The notes: generated by a model from the sequence alone, not told the origin. Positions 1-6,914 are shown, counted from the stretch's first letter. The stretch is 15,394 nt of DNA from an uncultured Oscillospiraceae bacterium (GCA_944385265.1 CALWWO010000184.1:1-15394); one strand, 5' to 3'. Made by a program: numbers and translations.

Positions 1-1154
1 GGGATGAAATATTTTGGCTTTGTAAGAGCTAATATCATTTTCAGTTCTTCTTTGCAGGCGTGACCGGACACGTGCAAGAGCGTGCTCTTGTCATATATTA
101 CATCCGCGCCCTTTGCATACAGCTCGTTTATTACCTTATATATAGTCTTTTCATTTCCGGGTATCGCGGAAGCGGAGATTATTATTCTGTCGCCAGGCAG
201 TATCTCTATTTGGCGATGAACGGAAAACGCCATTCTGTAAAGCGCGCTCATAGCCTCTCCCTGGCTGCCCGTAGTGATTATTACAATCTCATTTTTTGGC
301 AGATTTTTTATTTTAGCCATATCGACGAGAACGCCTGCCGGCGCTTCTATATACCCAAGCTCGACCGACAGTTTCATGATATTTTCCATGCTTCTGCCTG
401 TTACCGCTACTTTTCTGCCGTATTTTGCCGCAGTATTTATTATCTGCTGCATACGGTGGACGTTCGAAGCAAATGTAGTCACGATTATACGGCTGTTGCA
501 ATCTTTGAACAGCCCGTCAAAGCTCTCTCCTACCTTGCTTTCCGATACAGAAAAGCCCTCTCTCTCAATATTTGTCGATTCTGACAGAAGCGCAAGCACG
601 CCTTTTTTCCCAAGCTCGCCAAATCGAACGATATCCGTCATACCGCCGTCTATCGGTGAAGTATCTATCTTAAAGTCTCCCGTATGCACTATTGTTCCGA
701 CAGGCGTCGTTATCGCGAATGCGACAGCGTCCGGTATACTGTGGTTTACATGGATAAACTCTACGCCAAAGCACCCGGCTTTGACCTTTGCTCCCTCTTT
801 CACAGTGACTATTTCCGTCCTGTTGCTAAGCTTATGCTCGCTGAGCTTTATATCGATCATTCCCGCTGTAAGCTTTGTCGCATATATCGGGACATTGAGA
901 TCGTCTATTATATACGGTATCGATCCGATATGATCTTCATGCCCGTGAGTGATGAACATAGCTCTCACTTTATGCTGATTTTTAAACAAATACGTTGCGT
1001 CCGGCACGATTATGTCTACCCCGTACATGTCAAAATCCGGAAAACCTATGCCGCAGTCCACAACGATAATATCGTCTTTATATTCAAATACAGTCATATT
1101 TTTCCCAATTTCATCGAGCCCGCCAAGCGGGATTATTTTAAGTTTTTCTGCCAT
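1..1154 (-). CDS. rnj: Ribonuclease J, N-terminal 384 residues (runs off the left edge)
   Basis: Metallo-beta-lactamase/beta-CASP ribonuclease acting in mRNA decay and rRNA maturation in Firmicutes. Translating the minus strand from the ATG at 1154 gives a protein beginning MAEKLKIIPLGGLDEIGKNM, the usual RNase J opening. The zinc motif HGHEDH lies at residues 70-75 (HxHxDH), followed later by HTGDFKID, then STNIEREG and TGSQGE of the beta-CASP region. The last visible residues, LTKPKYFIP, immediately precede the conserved HGE segment in family members. About 384 of the roughly 555 usual residues are present; the C-terminal part lies outside the window. An AAAGGGG ribosome binding site sits 11 bases before the ATG; an in-frame ATG three codons upstream lies too close to it. 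It could be J1 or J2, which the fragment does not decide. Confidence 0.95.
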   Translation of the reverse strand, partial: MAEKLKIIPLGGLDEIGKNMTVFEYKDDIIVVDCGIGFPDFDMYGVDIIVPDATYLFKNQHKVRAMFITHGHEDHIGSIPYIIDDLNVPIYATKLTAGMIDIKLSEHKLSNRTEIVTVKEGAKVKAGCFGVEFIHVNHSIPDAVAFAITTPVGTIVHTGDFKIDTSPIDGGMTDIVRFGELGKKGVLALLSESTNIEREGFSVSESKVGESFDGLFKDCNSRIIVTTFASNVHRMQQIINTAAKYGRKVAVTGRSMENIMKLSVELGYIEAPAGVLVDMAKIKNLPKNEIVIITTGSQGEAMSALYRMAFSVHRQIEILPGDRIIISASAIPGNEKTIYKVINELYAKGADVIYDKSTLLHVSGHACKEELKMILALTKPKYFI

Positions 1155-1251
1155 TAATTGCATTTCCCCTTTCTTTATTAAATATTATGTAAACCTCCGT
1201 TCAGCCGTTATCTCCACACAGATAGATAGCCTCAAAAAACGCAGTTAAAGC

Positions 1252-1295
1252 TTATTGCGCGACCCACTCCGTCAGAGAAGCGCAATAATTTTTTT
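1252..1295 (+). terminator. Hairpin with T-run on the plus strand in the rnj-recR gap
   Basis: TTATTGCGC at 1252-1260 pairs with GCGCAATAA at 1280-1288, followed by seven T (1289-1295). The outer GTTAAA (1243-1248) can also pair with TTTAAC (1293-1298). As a plus-strand intrinsic terminator it is well formed, but no plus-strand gene lies upstream. On the minus strand there is no T-run after it, so there it would only be a leader hairpin for RNase J. Confidence 0.4.
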
Positions 1296-1371
1296 AACAG
1301 TCTTTGAGCTTTATTTTCATATGCGGAAAAAAATTATAAAAAGTACATACCGTACATAAATTTCTGATCAA

Positions 1372-1524
1372 AATAAACGCGGCGCTAATGTATGTCGAGC
1401 GCTCTGATCATGTGAGTGCAGTATACGTCCCTCCAAGGCGTTTAACGCTTTGTTTCCATATTCCGGCGGGAAATCTATTTCCCCACGGCATCGTCCGCCG
1501 CGGCAGTCACACAAGCTAACCGCT
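1372..1524 (-). ncRNA. Candidate small structured RNA between recR and the RNase J gene
   Basis: No ORF in this 470-base gap (1155-1622) looks real, but a consensus promoter (1531-1560) fires leftward into it. The predicted transcript contains a closing stem, TGTGACTGC (1511-1503) with GCACTCACA (1419-1411), nine positions with one C-C mismatch. Inside are an apical hairpin GGGAAA-TAGA-TTTCCC (about 1467-1482) and, on the 3' side, a small hairpin at about 1435-1450 (AAGCGT against ACGCCTT with one bulge). The 3' end is uncertain: GCGCT (1402-1398) with AGCGC (1386-1382), followed by TTTATTTT, could be a weak terminator. Closing stem, apical hairpin and a small 3'-side hairpin recall the 6S RNA layout, but I cannot match a 6S consensus and this one is shorter. 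SRP RNA was considered; its conserved GGUCAGG/GGAAG core is absent. Confidence 0.4.
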
Positions 1525-1530
1525 TATTCC

Positions 1531-1560
1531 ATTATATCCTTTTTAAGGCATTTTTATCAA
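1531..1560 (-). promoter_or_regulatory. Sigma-A-type promoter for the small RNA candidate
   Basis: On the minus strand TTGATA (1560-1555), 18-base spacer, TATAAT (1536-1531, perfect -10). Start predicted near 1524. It lies just downstream of the recR stop and points away from recR, so it drives the noncoding gap and perhaps contributes to RNase J transcription. Confidence 0.6.
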
Positions 1561-1622
1561 GTATTTTCGGTTTTAATTTATTCTGCCATATTATATTGCA
1601 GCTATTCCTACAAGGTACGGCG

Positions 1623-2222
1623 CTATATCTCCAGCCGTCCTTCAAGCGCGCGTAAAAGCGTGGCGTCATCGGCAAATTCAAGATTGCCGCCCACCGGTAT
1701 CCCGTACGCAAGTCTTGTCACCTTTACGCCGAACGGCTTTATAAGACGTGAAATATACTTTGCCGTCGTCTCGCCCTCGGTATCGGGATTCGTCGCCATT
1801 ATCACTTCCTCGATATCGCCGGATTCTATCCTTTCTATAAGTTCTCTGATTTTTATATCGTCCGGTCCTATATGGTTCATCGGAGAGATAACGCCGTGAA
1901 GCACATGATATCTCCCGTTAAATTCATGCGTGCGTTCTATCGCGATAACGTCTTTCGGATCTGTAACGACGCATATCACGCTCTCGTCACGGCGCGGATT
2001 TGTACATATGGGGCATATGTCTTCGTCCGTAAGGTTTTGACACACCTTGCAGAAATGTATGGTATTCTTCGCCTCAACTATCGCAGACGCAAATGAATTT
2101 GCTTCACTCTCCGGCAGAGAGAGCACATAAAACGCCAAACGCTGCGCCGTCTTAGTACCTATTCCAGGCAATCCGGCAAATTTATCTATCAAATTTTCCA
2201 ACGTAACGGGAAAAACACTCAT
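1623..2222 (-). CDS. recR: Recombination mediator RecR
   Basis: 199 residues, the normal RecR length. RecR with RecO loads RecA on SSB-coated single-stranded DNA in RecF-type gap repair. In order: helix-hairpin-helix LPGIGTKTAQRLAF (about residues 18-31), a zinc finger with four cysteines (CKVC...CPIC, about 57-72), a Toprim core with VVTDPKD and NPDTEGE, and the C-terminal LAYGIPVGGNLEFADDATL signature. The ATG at 2222 is preceded by AGAGGA. The gene usually follows dnaX and ybaB; here it follows rpe with a 36-base gap, so the two are probably cotranscribed. No terminator is seen directly after the stop codon. Confidence 0.97.
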   Translation of the reverse strand: MSVFPVTLENLIDKFAGLPGIGTKTAQRLAFYVLSLPESEANSFASAIVEAKNTIHFCKVCQNLTDEDICPICTNPRRDESVICVVTDPKDVIAIERTHEFNGRYHVLHGVISPMNHIGPDDIKIRELIERIESGDIEEVIMATNPDTEGETTAKYISRLIKPFGVKVTRLAYGIPVGGNLEFADDATLLRALEGRLEI

Positions 2223-2258
2223 CTCTGCAAATCCTCTTTTTATCCTGATCGTATACCG

Positions 2259-2918
2259 TTATCTTTCTGATAAAGCGCCCTTCAGCTCTCTGATCCTCGC
2301 AGCGCGATCAGTCGCCTTAAATATATCGCTGCCGGCAACAAGCACATCCGCTCCAGCCTCTATACATAATTTTGCAGTCTGCGGATTGACGCCGCCGTCG
2401 ATCTCCAGCTCACATTCAAGCCCGGCGTCGTCGATCATCTTCCTGATAGCCCTGACCTTCTGCATCTGATCTTTCATAAAGCTCTGACCGCCAAAGCCAG
2501 GCTCCACCGTCATCACGAGCGCCATGTCGAGTCTGTCTATATACGGGCGGATGATCTCCGCCGGGGTTTTAGGTTTCAGCGCAAGCCCCACTTTTTTCCC
2601 ACATCGTTTTGTTTCGTCTATCGCCGCAAAAATATTCTGCGGCTGATCCGCCTCGACATGGAACACTATTATATCTGCTCCCGCGTCCGCAAACGCTTTT
2701 ACGTATCTGCCCGGGCGGTCTATCATAAGATGCACGTCCAGTATCATATCCGTACATCTCCTGACCGACTGCAAAACCGGGACGCCCATCGAAATATTCG
2801 GCACAAATATACCGTCCATAACGTCAAAATGCAAATACTCAGCCGTTTCGACGCTTTTGATTTCATCCCTGAGCTTTGTAAAATCTGCCGATAGTATCGA
2901 CGGGGCAATTTTCGTCAT
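2259..2918 (-). CDS. rpe: Ribulose-phosphate 3-epimerase
   Basis: 219-residue TIM-barrel enzyme interconverting ribulose 5-phosphate and xylulose 5-phosphate in the pentose phosphate pathway. Visible signatures: APSILSADF at the N-terminus, metal ligands H30 and D32 in LHFDVMDG, H63 in DVHLMI, VEPGFGGQSF (138-147) in the phosphate region, and catalytic D174 in EIDGGVN. The start at 2918 has a strong GGAGGATTAAG ribosome binding site. The reading frame stays open upstream to 3098, but that stretch is leader RNA with repeat-like structure and is not conserved in the family, so I exclude it. It heads an rpe-recR unit with a leader of roughly 370 bases. Confidence 0.96.
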   Translation of the reverse strand: MTKIAPSILSADFTKLRDEIKSVETAEYLHFDVMDGIFVPNISMGVPVLQSVRRCTDMILDVHLMIDRPGRYVKAFADAGADIIVFHVEADQPQNIFAAIDETKRCGKKVGLALKPKTPAEIIRPYIDRLDMALVMTVEPGFGGQSFMKDQMQKVRAIRKMIDDAGLECELEIDGGVNPQTAKLCIEAGADVLVAGSDIFKATDRAARIRELKGALSER

Positions 2919-2949
2919 CTTAATCCTCCGTTCCGCCGTTTGCGCAATG

Positions 2950-3064
2950 CAAATAGAAATAAAATGTATCCCATCGGCAAAATAGTGGATTTCCGCTATC
3001 ACCGCCGGCAAGCTGCCGAGACGCGGCGATGAGCAAGCCTCGGGGATAGTGTGATTTTTCACAC
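2950..3064 (-). repeat. Structured leader element, copy A (5' of rpe)
   Basis: Read on the minus strand it has a small hairpin (GTGTG/TCACAC arms, 3064-3049), an outer stem formed by TATCCC (3048-3043) and GGGATA (2972-2967), and two inner hairpins. One is 8 bp, ATCGCCGC with GCGGTGAT, capped by CGGCA/TGCCG; the other is built on CGGAAAT and ATTTTGCCG. Positions 2960-2996 match 11993-12029 (copy B) at 28 of 37 ungapped bases, and both copies share the same outer stem and three-way layout. It lies between the promoter and the rpe ribosome binding site. It may be a cis-regulatory RNA or a small dispersed repeat; I do not recognise a named family. Confidence 0.55.
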
Positions 3065-3158
3065 CATGCACATGCCTCTTAAAAGCTGTGCGATACACCC
3101 AATCTGCATTCGCAGCATAATATTAAATAGCGGCAGGCGCGCCGCTCGCTTTAATATA

Positions 3159-3209
3159 GGAGCCGACGAAGGCAGCGTTTCTTCGTCGGCTCCATTGTGC
3201 TGCCTTTTT
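3159..3209. other. 13-bp perfect hairpin with loop-downstream pairing potential
   Basis: GGAGCCGACGAAG (3159-3171) pairs perfectly with CTTCGTCGGCTCC (3181-3193). The loop and its edge carry GGCAGC (3171-3176), complementary to GCTGCC at 3199-3204, which is followed on the plus strand by TTTTT (3205-3209). The second pairing could form an H-type pseudoknot or an alternative terminator-like hairpin. On the minus strand it lies in the rpe leader. A further AGCGGC/GCCGCT hairpin flanked by TATTAAA/TTTAATA follows at about 3119-3156. No gene is present between 2919 and 3372. Confidence 0.5.
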
Positions 3210-3291
3210 ATTTCAATCAATGTCTGAGCATTTTTTAATATACATAAAAATCAGATGCCATATCTTTCAATTTGTGAAAATACTTCTATTT

Positions 3292-3321
3292 ATAATATAT
3301 ATTAAGCTGCAATAATGTCAA
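3292..3321 (-). promoter_or_regulatory. Leftward promoter for rpe-recR
   Basis: On the minus strand TTGACA (3321-3316) with an 18-base spacer to TATTAT (3297-3292); TATATT at 16-base spacing is an alternative. It would give a leader of about 370 bases to rpe. The -35 lies in one arm of the inverted repeat shared with the rightward promoter. Confidence 0.45.
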
Positions 3322-3337
3322 GTATATTCTTGACATT
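3314..3337. promoter_or_regulatory. Perfect 9-bp inverted repeat overlapping two divergent -35 boxes
   Basis: AATGTCAAG (3314-3322), six-base centre, CTTGACATT (3329-3337). Each arm contains a TTGACA hexamer, one per strand. A dimeric regulator binding here would cover the -35 elements of both the rpe-recR and the XpaC-TelA promoters. It could also simply be a product of two consensus -35 boxes facing each other, although the symmetry extends beyond the hexamers. Confidence 0.5.
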
Positions 3338-3358
3338 GCACCGCTTAAATAATAAAAT
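3330..3358 (+). promoter_or_regulatory. Rightward promoter of the XpaC-TelA-LemA-TPM operon
   Basis: Perfect TTGACA at 3330-3335, 17-base spacer, TAAAAT at 3353-3358. The predicted start is near 3365. Confidence 0.7.
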
Positions 3359-3405
3359 ATATTTGTATTGGTATGCTCAAATTTACATTAAAAGGTGTGT
3401 TTTTA

Positions 3406-4044
3406 TTGCTTGAGATACGAAAAAAATCTGTGATCCCGATATACGGCGCGGCAGGGGCGTGGTTTTTGTACTGTCTGTTTTTCCCGCTGTATTCGTGGTT
3501 TCATTTTCTTTTCCCAGCCGTTCTGTCTTTAGCTGCGTACATTATTTTGTCAAAACTTTTTCCGGGTACTGTGGAATATGTTGAAGCTCCGAAAGATCCT
3601 GTAAAAACCGGCGATGAGAAGATCGACGCACTGCTTAAAGAGGGGCGCGACGCCGTTTCGGAAATGGAGCGCCTTGAGGATCTTATCTCAAATACGGTAG
3701 TCAAGGCAAAAATAGGCGAGCTTATATCGGTGACGGACAAGATATTCGATGATCTTGTCCATGACCGCAGCGATTACGCTCAAATCAGCCGTTTCGCTTC
3801 ATATTATCTGCCAACTACGATAAAGCTTCTAAACGCGTATCACCGTATGTCCTCTCAGGGTATCGAAGGGGAAAATATAACCTCTACGTTAAATAAGATA
3901 GAATCTATTCTCGACACTACCGTTTCGGCATATAAAAAGCAGCTCGACTCGCTTTTTGCCGATCAGGCTCTTGATATAGAAACAGATATCACAGTAATGG
4001 AAAGCATGCTGAAGCGCGAAGGGCTTTCCGGAAAAGATTTTTAA
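3406..4044 (+). CDS. xpaC: XpaC-like membrane protein (5-bromo-4-chloroindolyl phosphate hydrolysis family)
   Basis: 212 residues from the TTG at 3406. The N-terminus holds two closely spaced membrane segments (about residues 8-27 and 30-50). A charged, helical cytoplasmic region follows (DEKIDALLKEGRDAVSEMERLEDLI...), with the family's YLPTTIKLLNAYHRM motif near the middle. XpaC homologues sit next to TelA homologues in many Firmicutes (xpaC-yaaN in Bacillus); the biochemical role is not established and the name comes from an old indicator-dye phenotype. An ATG at 3373 is in frame, but it would begin about 8 bases after the predicted transcript start and has no ribosome binding site. The TTG has AAAGGTG 8 bases upstream, so I prefer it. 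First gene of a four-gene unit, 19 bases before telA. Confidence 0.85.
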   Translation: MLEIRKKSVIPIYGAAGAWFLYCLFFPLYSWFHFLFPAVLSLAAYIILSKLFPGTVEYVEAPKDPVKTGDEKIDALLKEGRDAVSEMERLEDLISNTVVKAKIGELISVTDKIFDDLVHDRSDYAQISRFASYYLPTTIKLLNAYHRMSSQGIEGENITSTLNKIESILDTTVSAYKKQLDSLFADQALDIETDITVMESMLKREGLSGKDF

Positions 4045-4063
4045 TTGAAAGGATGTTTGCACT

Positions 4064-5239
4064 ATGCCCGACATGAACAACGAATTCGTTCCTTCCCTCA
4101 CCCTTGATCCGACAGGCGCCGCAGCTGCCGCGGCGGAGGCGGAAAAGAAAGAAGCTGAAATCGAGCAGAATATCGAAAAACCGGATATCTCCCAGCTTTC
4201 AGAGGCTGAACAAAAGATGGTTAACGATTTTGCCCAAAAGATCGATATATCTGATACAAACGCCGTCCTCCAGTACGGCGCCGCAGCGCAGAAGAATATC
4301 TCCGATTTTTCCAGCAGCACTCTCAATTCCGTAAAAACTAAGGATATGGGAGAGGTCGGCGGTATGCTTGCCGATCTTGTAGTCGAGCTAAAGGGCTTTG
4401 ATTACGATCCTGATGAAAAGCGAGGTTTTTTGGGGCTCTTTAAAAAGGCTACAAATCAGATTGCCTCTCTCAAAGCGCAGTACGACAAGGCTGAAGCAAA
4501 TGTGGATAAAATAGTCGAAGCTCTCGAAAATCATCAAGTGACGCTTCTTAAAGACGTTGCCATGCTTGATAAGATGTATGAGATGAATCAAAATTATTTC
4601 AAAGAGCTCACTATGTATATTATCGCCGGCAAGACCTGCCTTGAAAAAGCGCGTAATGAAACGCTCCCGCAGCTTCAAAAGAAGGCTGCCGAGTCCGGTC
4701 TGCCGGAAGACGCGCAGGCTGCAAACGACTATGCAAACATGATAAACCGGTTTGAGAAAAAAATATACGATCTTGAGCTTACGCGCACAATCTCCGTGCA
4801 GATGGCTCCGCAGATACGGCTTATTCAGAACAATGACAGCCTTATGATAGAAAAAATACAGACGTCTATCGTAAACACTATACCGCTTTGGAAAAGCCAG
4901 ATGGTGCTCGCGCTCGGTATGCACCATTCGCAGCAGGCGATGCAGGCTCAGCGTGAGGTGAATGAGCTTACAAACGAGCTGCTCAAAAAAAATGCGGAGG
5001 CTCTCAAGTCAGGCTCCATCGAAGTTGCGCGCGAGTCTGAGCGCGGCATAGTAGATATCGAGACGCTTAAAGCGACAAACCAGTCGCTTATCGAAACTCT
5101 TGAGGAGGTTCAGAATATCCAGGTCGAGGGCTCGCAGAAGCGCAAGGAAGCTGAAATAGAGCTTGGTCGCATCGAGGGCGAGCTTAAGCAGAAGCTTTTG
5201 GACCTGAGAAACGAGCCGTCCCCTGCAAAGGATCAGTAA
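4064..5239 (+). CDS. telA: Toxic anion resistance protein, TelA family
   Basis: 391 residues, normal for the TelA/KlaA/YaaN family. It is predicted soluble and almost wholly helical, with long charged stretches and an Ala/Glu-rich N-terminus (AAAAAAEAEKKEAEIEQN, about 19-36). The core has KTKDMGEVGGMLADLVVELKG, a FDYDPDEKRGFLGLF-type segment and YIIAGKTCLEKAR, then RTISVQMAPQIRLIQNND and VNTIPLWKSQMVLALG, all typical of the family. Named for plasmid tellurite resistance, but chromosomal copies are linked more broadly to envelope or antimicrobial stress. The start has GAAAGGATG upstream. The stop is one base before the LemA-like start, so translation is likely coupled. The pairing with an XpaC gene supports the call. 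Confidence 0.93.
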   Translation: MPDMNNEFVPSLTLDPTGAAAAAAEAEKKEAEIEQNIEKPDISQLSEAEQKMVNDFAQKIDISDTNAVLQYGAAAQKNISDFSSSTLNSVKTKDMGEVGGMLADLVVELKGFDYDPDEKRGFLGLFKKATNQIASLKAQYDKAEANVDKIVEALENHQVTLLKDVAMLDKMYEMNQNYFKELTMYIIAGKTCLEKARNETLPQLQKKAAESGLPEDAQAANDYANMINRFEKKIYDLELTRTISVQMAPQIRLIQNNDSLMIEKIQTSIVNTIPLWKSQMVLALGMHHSQQAMQAQREVNELTNELLKKNAEALKSGSIEVARESERGIVDIETLKATNQSLIETLEEVQNIQVEGSQKRKEAEIELGRIEGELKQKLLDLRNEPSPAKDQ

Positions 5240-5240
5240 C

Positions 5241-5786
5241 ATGAAGCTTTTTAAAAAACGCAGTTTTGCCGTTTTGATTCTTGTTGTTGTCATTATTCTC
5301 TCTTCAGTATTAGGCATAAACCGCTCTTTAGCGTCGCTTGCCGGTGATATCGAGGATATGTTTTATGAGGGAGTTGACGGCGAGACTCCTATAAACACAT
5401 ATCTTGAAAACTGTATAAACGCGGTAAAAATGATAACGATAATCGCAGACGGTTATCCTGAACTGAAGCCGCTGAGAGACGAGCTTTATGACGCTTATAA
5501 CGATCTTTACGCGGCAAACACCATAAGCGCCAAATTTGCCGCAAACAGGGAAATGCAGCGCGCTTTTTCCGCACTGTATAACGTGCTGATAGAGCTTGAC
5601 ACGCTGTCTAACAACAACTATGAGGACGCGCTCTCATACGCCGATACTGTATATAATACGCAGGACAAAATTCTTAGAAGCTCTTACAACAGCGAGGTGG
5701 ACAGGTACGAGGATATCTTATCTTCATTCCCGCTCAGCCTGCTTGAGCCGCTGATTTTTGTCGATGCGCCGGAGCGTTTTGCCTAA
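5241..5786 (+). CDS. LemA-like membrane protein
   Basis: 181 residues. One N-terminal membrane segment (about residues 8-30, FAVLILVVVIILSSVL) is followed by a helical extracytoplasmic region. The central segment (YDAYNDLYAANTISAKFAAN, ALYNVLIELDTL) and the C-terminal YNSEVDRYEDILSSFPLSLLEPLIF resemble the LemA signature, where a YN...Y stretch is followed by a hydrophobic, Pro-containing end. It is divergent from typical LemA, so I call it LemA-like. LemA-type and TPM-type proteins are often neighbours, as here. Function is unknown; a membrane-anchored helical bundle is inferred. AAAGGA inside the end of telA is the ribosome binding site. Confidence 0.72.
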   Translation: MKLFKKRSFAVLILVVVIILSSVLGINRSLASLAGDIEDMFYEGVDGETPINTYLENCINAVKMITIIADGYPELKPLRDELYDAYNDLYAANTISAKFAANREMQRAFSALYNVLIELDTLSNNNYEDALSYADTVYNTQDKILRSSYNSEVDRYEDILSSFPLSLLEPLIFVDAPERFA

Positions 5787-5797
5787 GGAGGTAAGCC

Positions 5798-6826
5798 TTG
5801 AAAAAACATTTGGCATTACTCATTTCTTTCCTGTTCGCCCTATATCTGCTGCCGTTTCCAACGGCGGAGGCAATTGTCGATAAAAGCGAGGAGTTTTATG
5901 TAAATGACTCTGCCGGCGTTCTTTCAGATGAAGTTGAACAGGGCATTATAAATATAAACGGCGAGCTTGAGCATTACTGCAAGGGCTCGCAGATCGTCGT
6001 CGTCACGGTCGACTACTCCGACGGGCTGTATTCCGACGAATACGCCAATAAGCTGTTTTACGACTGGGGCGTCGGTGATGACGTGGAAAATAACGGTATG
6101 CTGCTACTGCTCATAGTAGAGGAGGGCAAGGGATGGCTCGCCACAGGCGCCGGTATCGACGGCGCGTTTACCGATAGTGTTGCAAACGACTATCTTGATG
6201 AGTACTTTTGGGATGATTTCGACAGAGGCGATTACGACACGGCTGTTGCCACTCTGCTCACCCAGCTTGTATACTGGTATCAGGATTACTACAATGTAAG
6301 TTTCGGCTCTGCCGAAGGCGACGTCGGTCTCGGCGCTCCCGCCCAGCAGGCAGGCGGATTTTCAAACTTTATTGTGCTGATACTTTCTTTCTTCGTCAAC
6401 AATTTCATTCAGATCTTGTTTTTCTGCTGGCTCATCTATTTTATTTTCAGACGCTTTCGTTCTGACAGGCGGCGGTATTACTCATATTACTCTTTCATGG
6501 GTATGCCTCCCCCTTATGTATATCGCCCGTGGTTTATTTTTGGCAGGTCGCGACCGTACAGATCCTGGCGCCCACCGAATGATCACTGGGGCGGTCCCGG
6601 CGGATTCGGCGGCGGTCATCCCGGCAGCGGCGACGGCGGCGGAGGTCGTCCAGGCGGCGGAGGCGGCGGCAGATCCGGCAGAAGCGGCGGAGACTCCAAT
6701 AGGCGCGGAGGCGGAGGCTTCGGCGGATTTGGAGGTTTCGGCGGCTTCGGTGGATTCGGCGGGCACTCCGGCAGCGGCTTTGGCGGAGGCGGAATGTCCG
6801 GCGGTGGCGGCGGAGGTCGCAGATAA
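5798..6826 (+). CDS. TPM-domain (YgcG-family) protein with glycine-rich tail
   Basis: 342 residues. The TTG start at 5798 is fixed by a very strong AAGGAGG site seven bases upstream that overlaps the preceding stop. Signal peptide at 1-25 (MKKHLALLISFLFALYLLPF..., cut near AEA). The TPM domain covers about 35-165: FYVNDSAGVLSDE, GSQIVVVTVDYSDG, YANKLFYDWGVGDDVENNGMLLLL and a GWLATGAGIDGAFTD motif. A second membrane segment at about 190-218 is followed by an Arg/Tyr-rich juxtamembrane region. The last 90 residues or so are Gly-rich with five GGF units. The layout (extracytoplasmic TPM, membrane helix, cytoplasmic Gly-rich tail) is usual for the family. TPM domains have been reported as phosphatases in plants and as membrane-quality factors in bacteria; the bacterial role is unsettled. 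Last gene of the operon. Confidence 0.9.
   Translation: MKKHLALLISFLFALYLLPFPTAEAIVDKSEEFYVNDSAGVLSDEVEQGIININGELEHYCKGSQIVVVTVDYSDGLYSDEYANKLFYDWGVGDDVENNGMLLLLIVEEGKGWLATGAGIDGAFTDSVANDYLDEYFWDDFDRGDYDTAVATLLTQLVYWYQDYYNVSFGSAEGDVGLGAPAQQAGGFSNFIVLILSFFVNNFIQILFFCWLIYFIFRRFRSDRRRYYSYYSFMGMPPPYVYRPWFIFGRSRPYRSWRPPNDHWGGPGGFGGGHPGSGDGGGGRPGGGGGGRSGRSGGDSNRRGGGGFGGFGGFGGFGGFGGHSGSGFGGGGMSGGGGGGRR
6713..6757 (+). repeat. Five tandem 9-bp units encoding GGF
   Basis: Five in-frame copies of GGN-GGN-TTY encode five GGF tripeptides in the tail of the TPM-domain protein. Third-position variation between units suggests selection on the peptide rather than very recent slippage. Copy number is likely variable between strains. 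Confidence 0.8.
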
Positions 6827-6836
6827 CGGCATTTTT

Positions 6837-6876
6837 ATCTCCCGCGCACTTTTTCGGTGCAGCGGGAGATTTTTTT
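6837..6876 (+). terminator. Intrinsic terminator of the XpaC-TelA-LemA-TPM operon
   Basis: ATCTCCCGC (6837-6845) pairs with GCGGGAGAT (6862-6870); an inner GCAC/GTGC pair extends the stem, and six T follow (6871-6876). It begins 11 bases after the TPM stop codon. Confidence 0.92.
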
Positions 6877-6885
6877 GCGGCAATA

Positions 6886-6914
6886 TTGAAGTTCTGCTTT
6901 CATTGTACTATACT
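6886..6914 (+). promoter_or_regulatory. Promoter of the SDR gene
   Basis: TTGAAG (6886-6891), 17-base spacer, TATACT (6909-6914), directly after the upstream terminator. Predicted start near 6921. Confidence 0.6.

Noticed and set aside
60..1248. Several plus-strand ORFs of 78-219 codons
   Set aside because: They are antisense shadows of the RNase J gene, whose minus-strand translation shows clear family motifs. They have no ribosome binding sites and unlikely composition.
2919..3098. A 60-residue N-terminal extension of Rpe
   Set aside because: A strong GGAGGA site sits before the ATG at 2918, the extension is not part of the family, and it overlaps structured element A.
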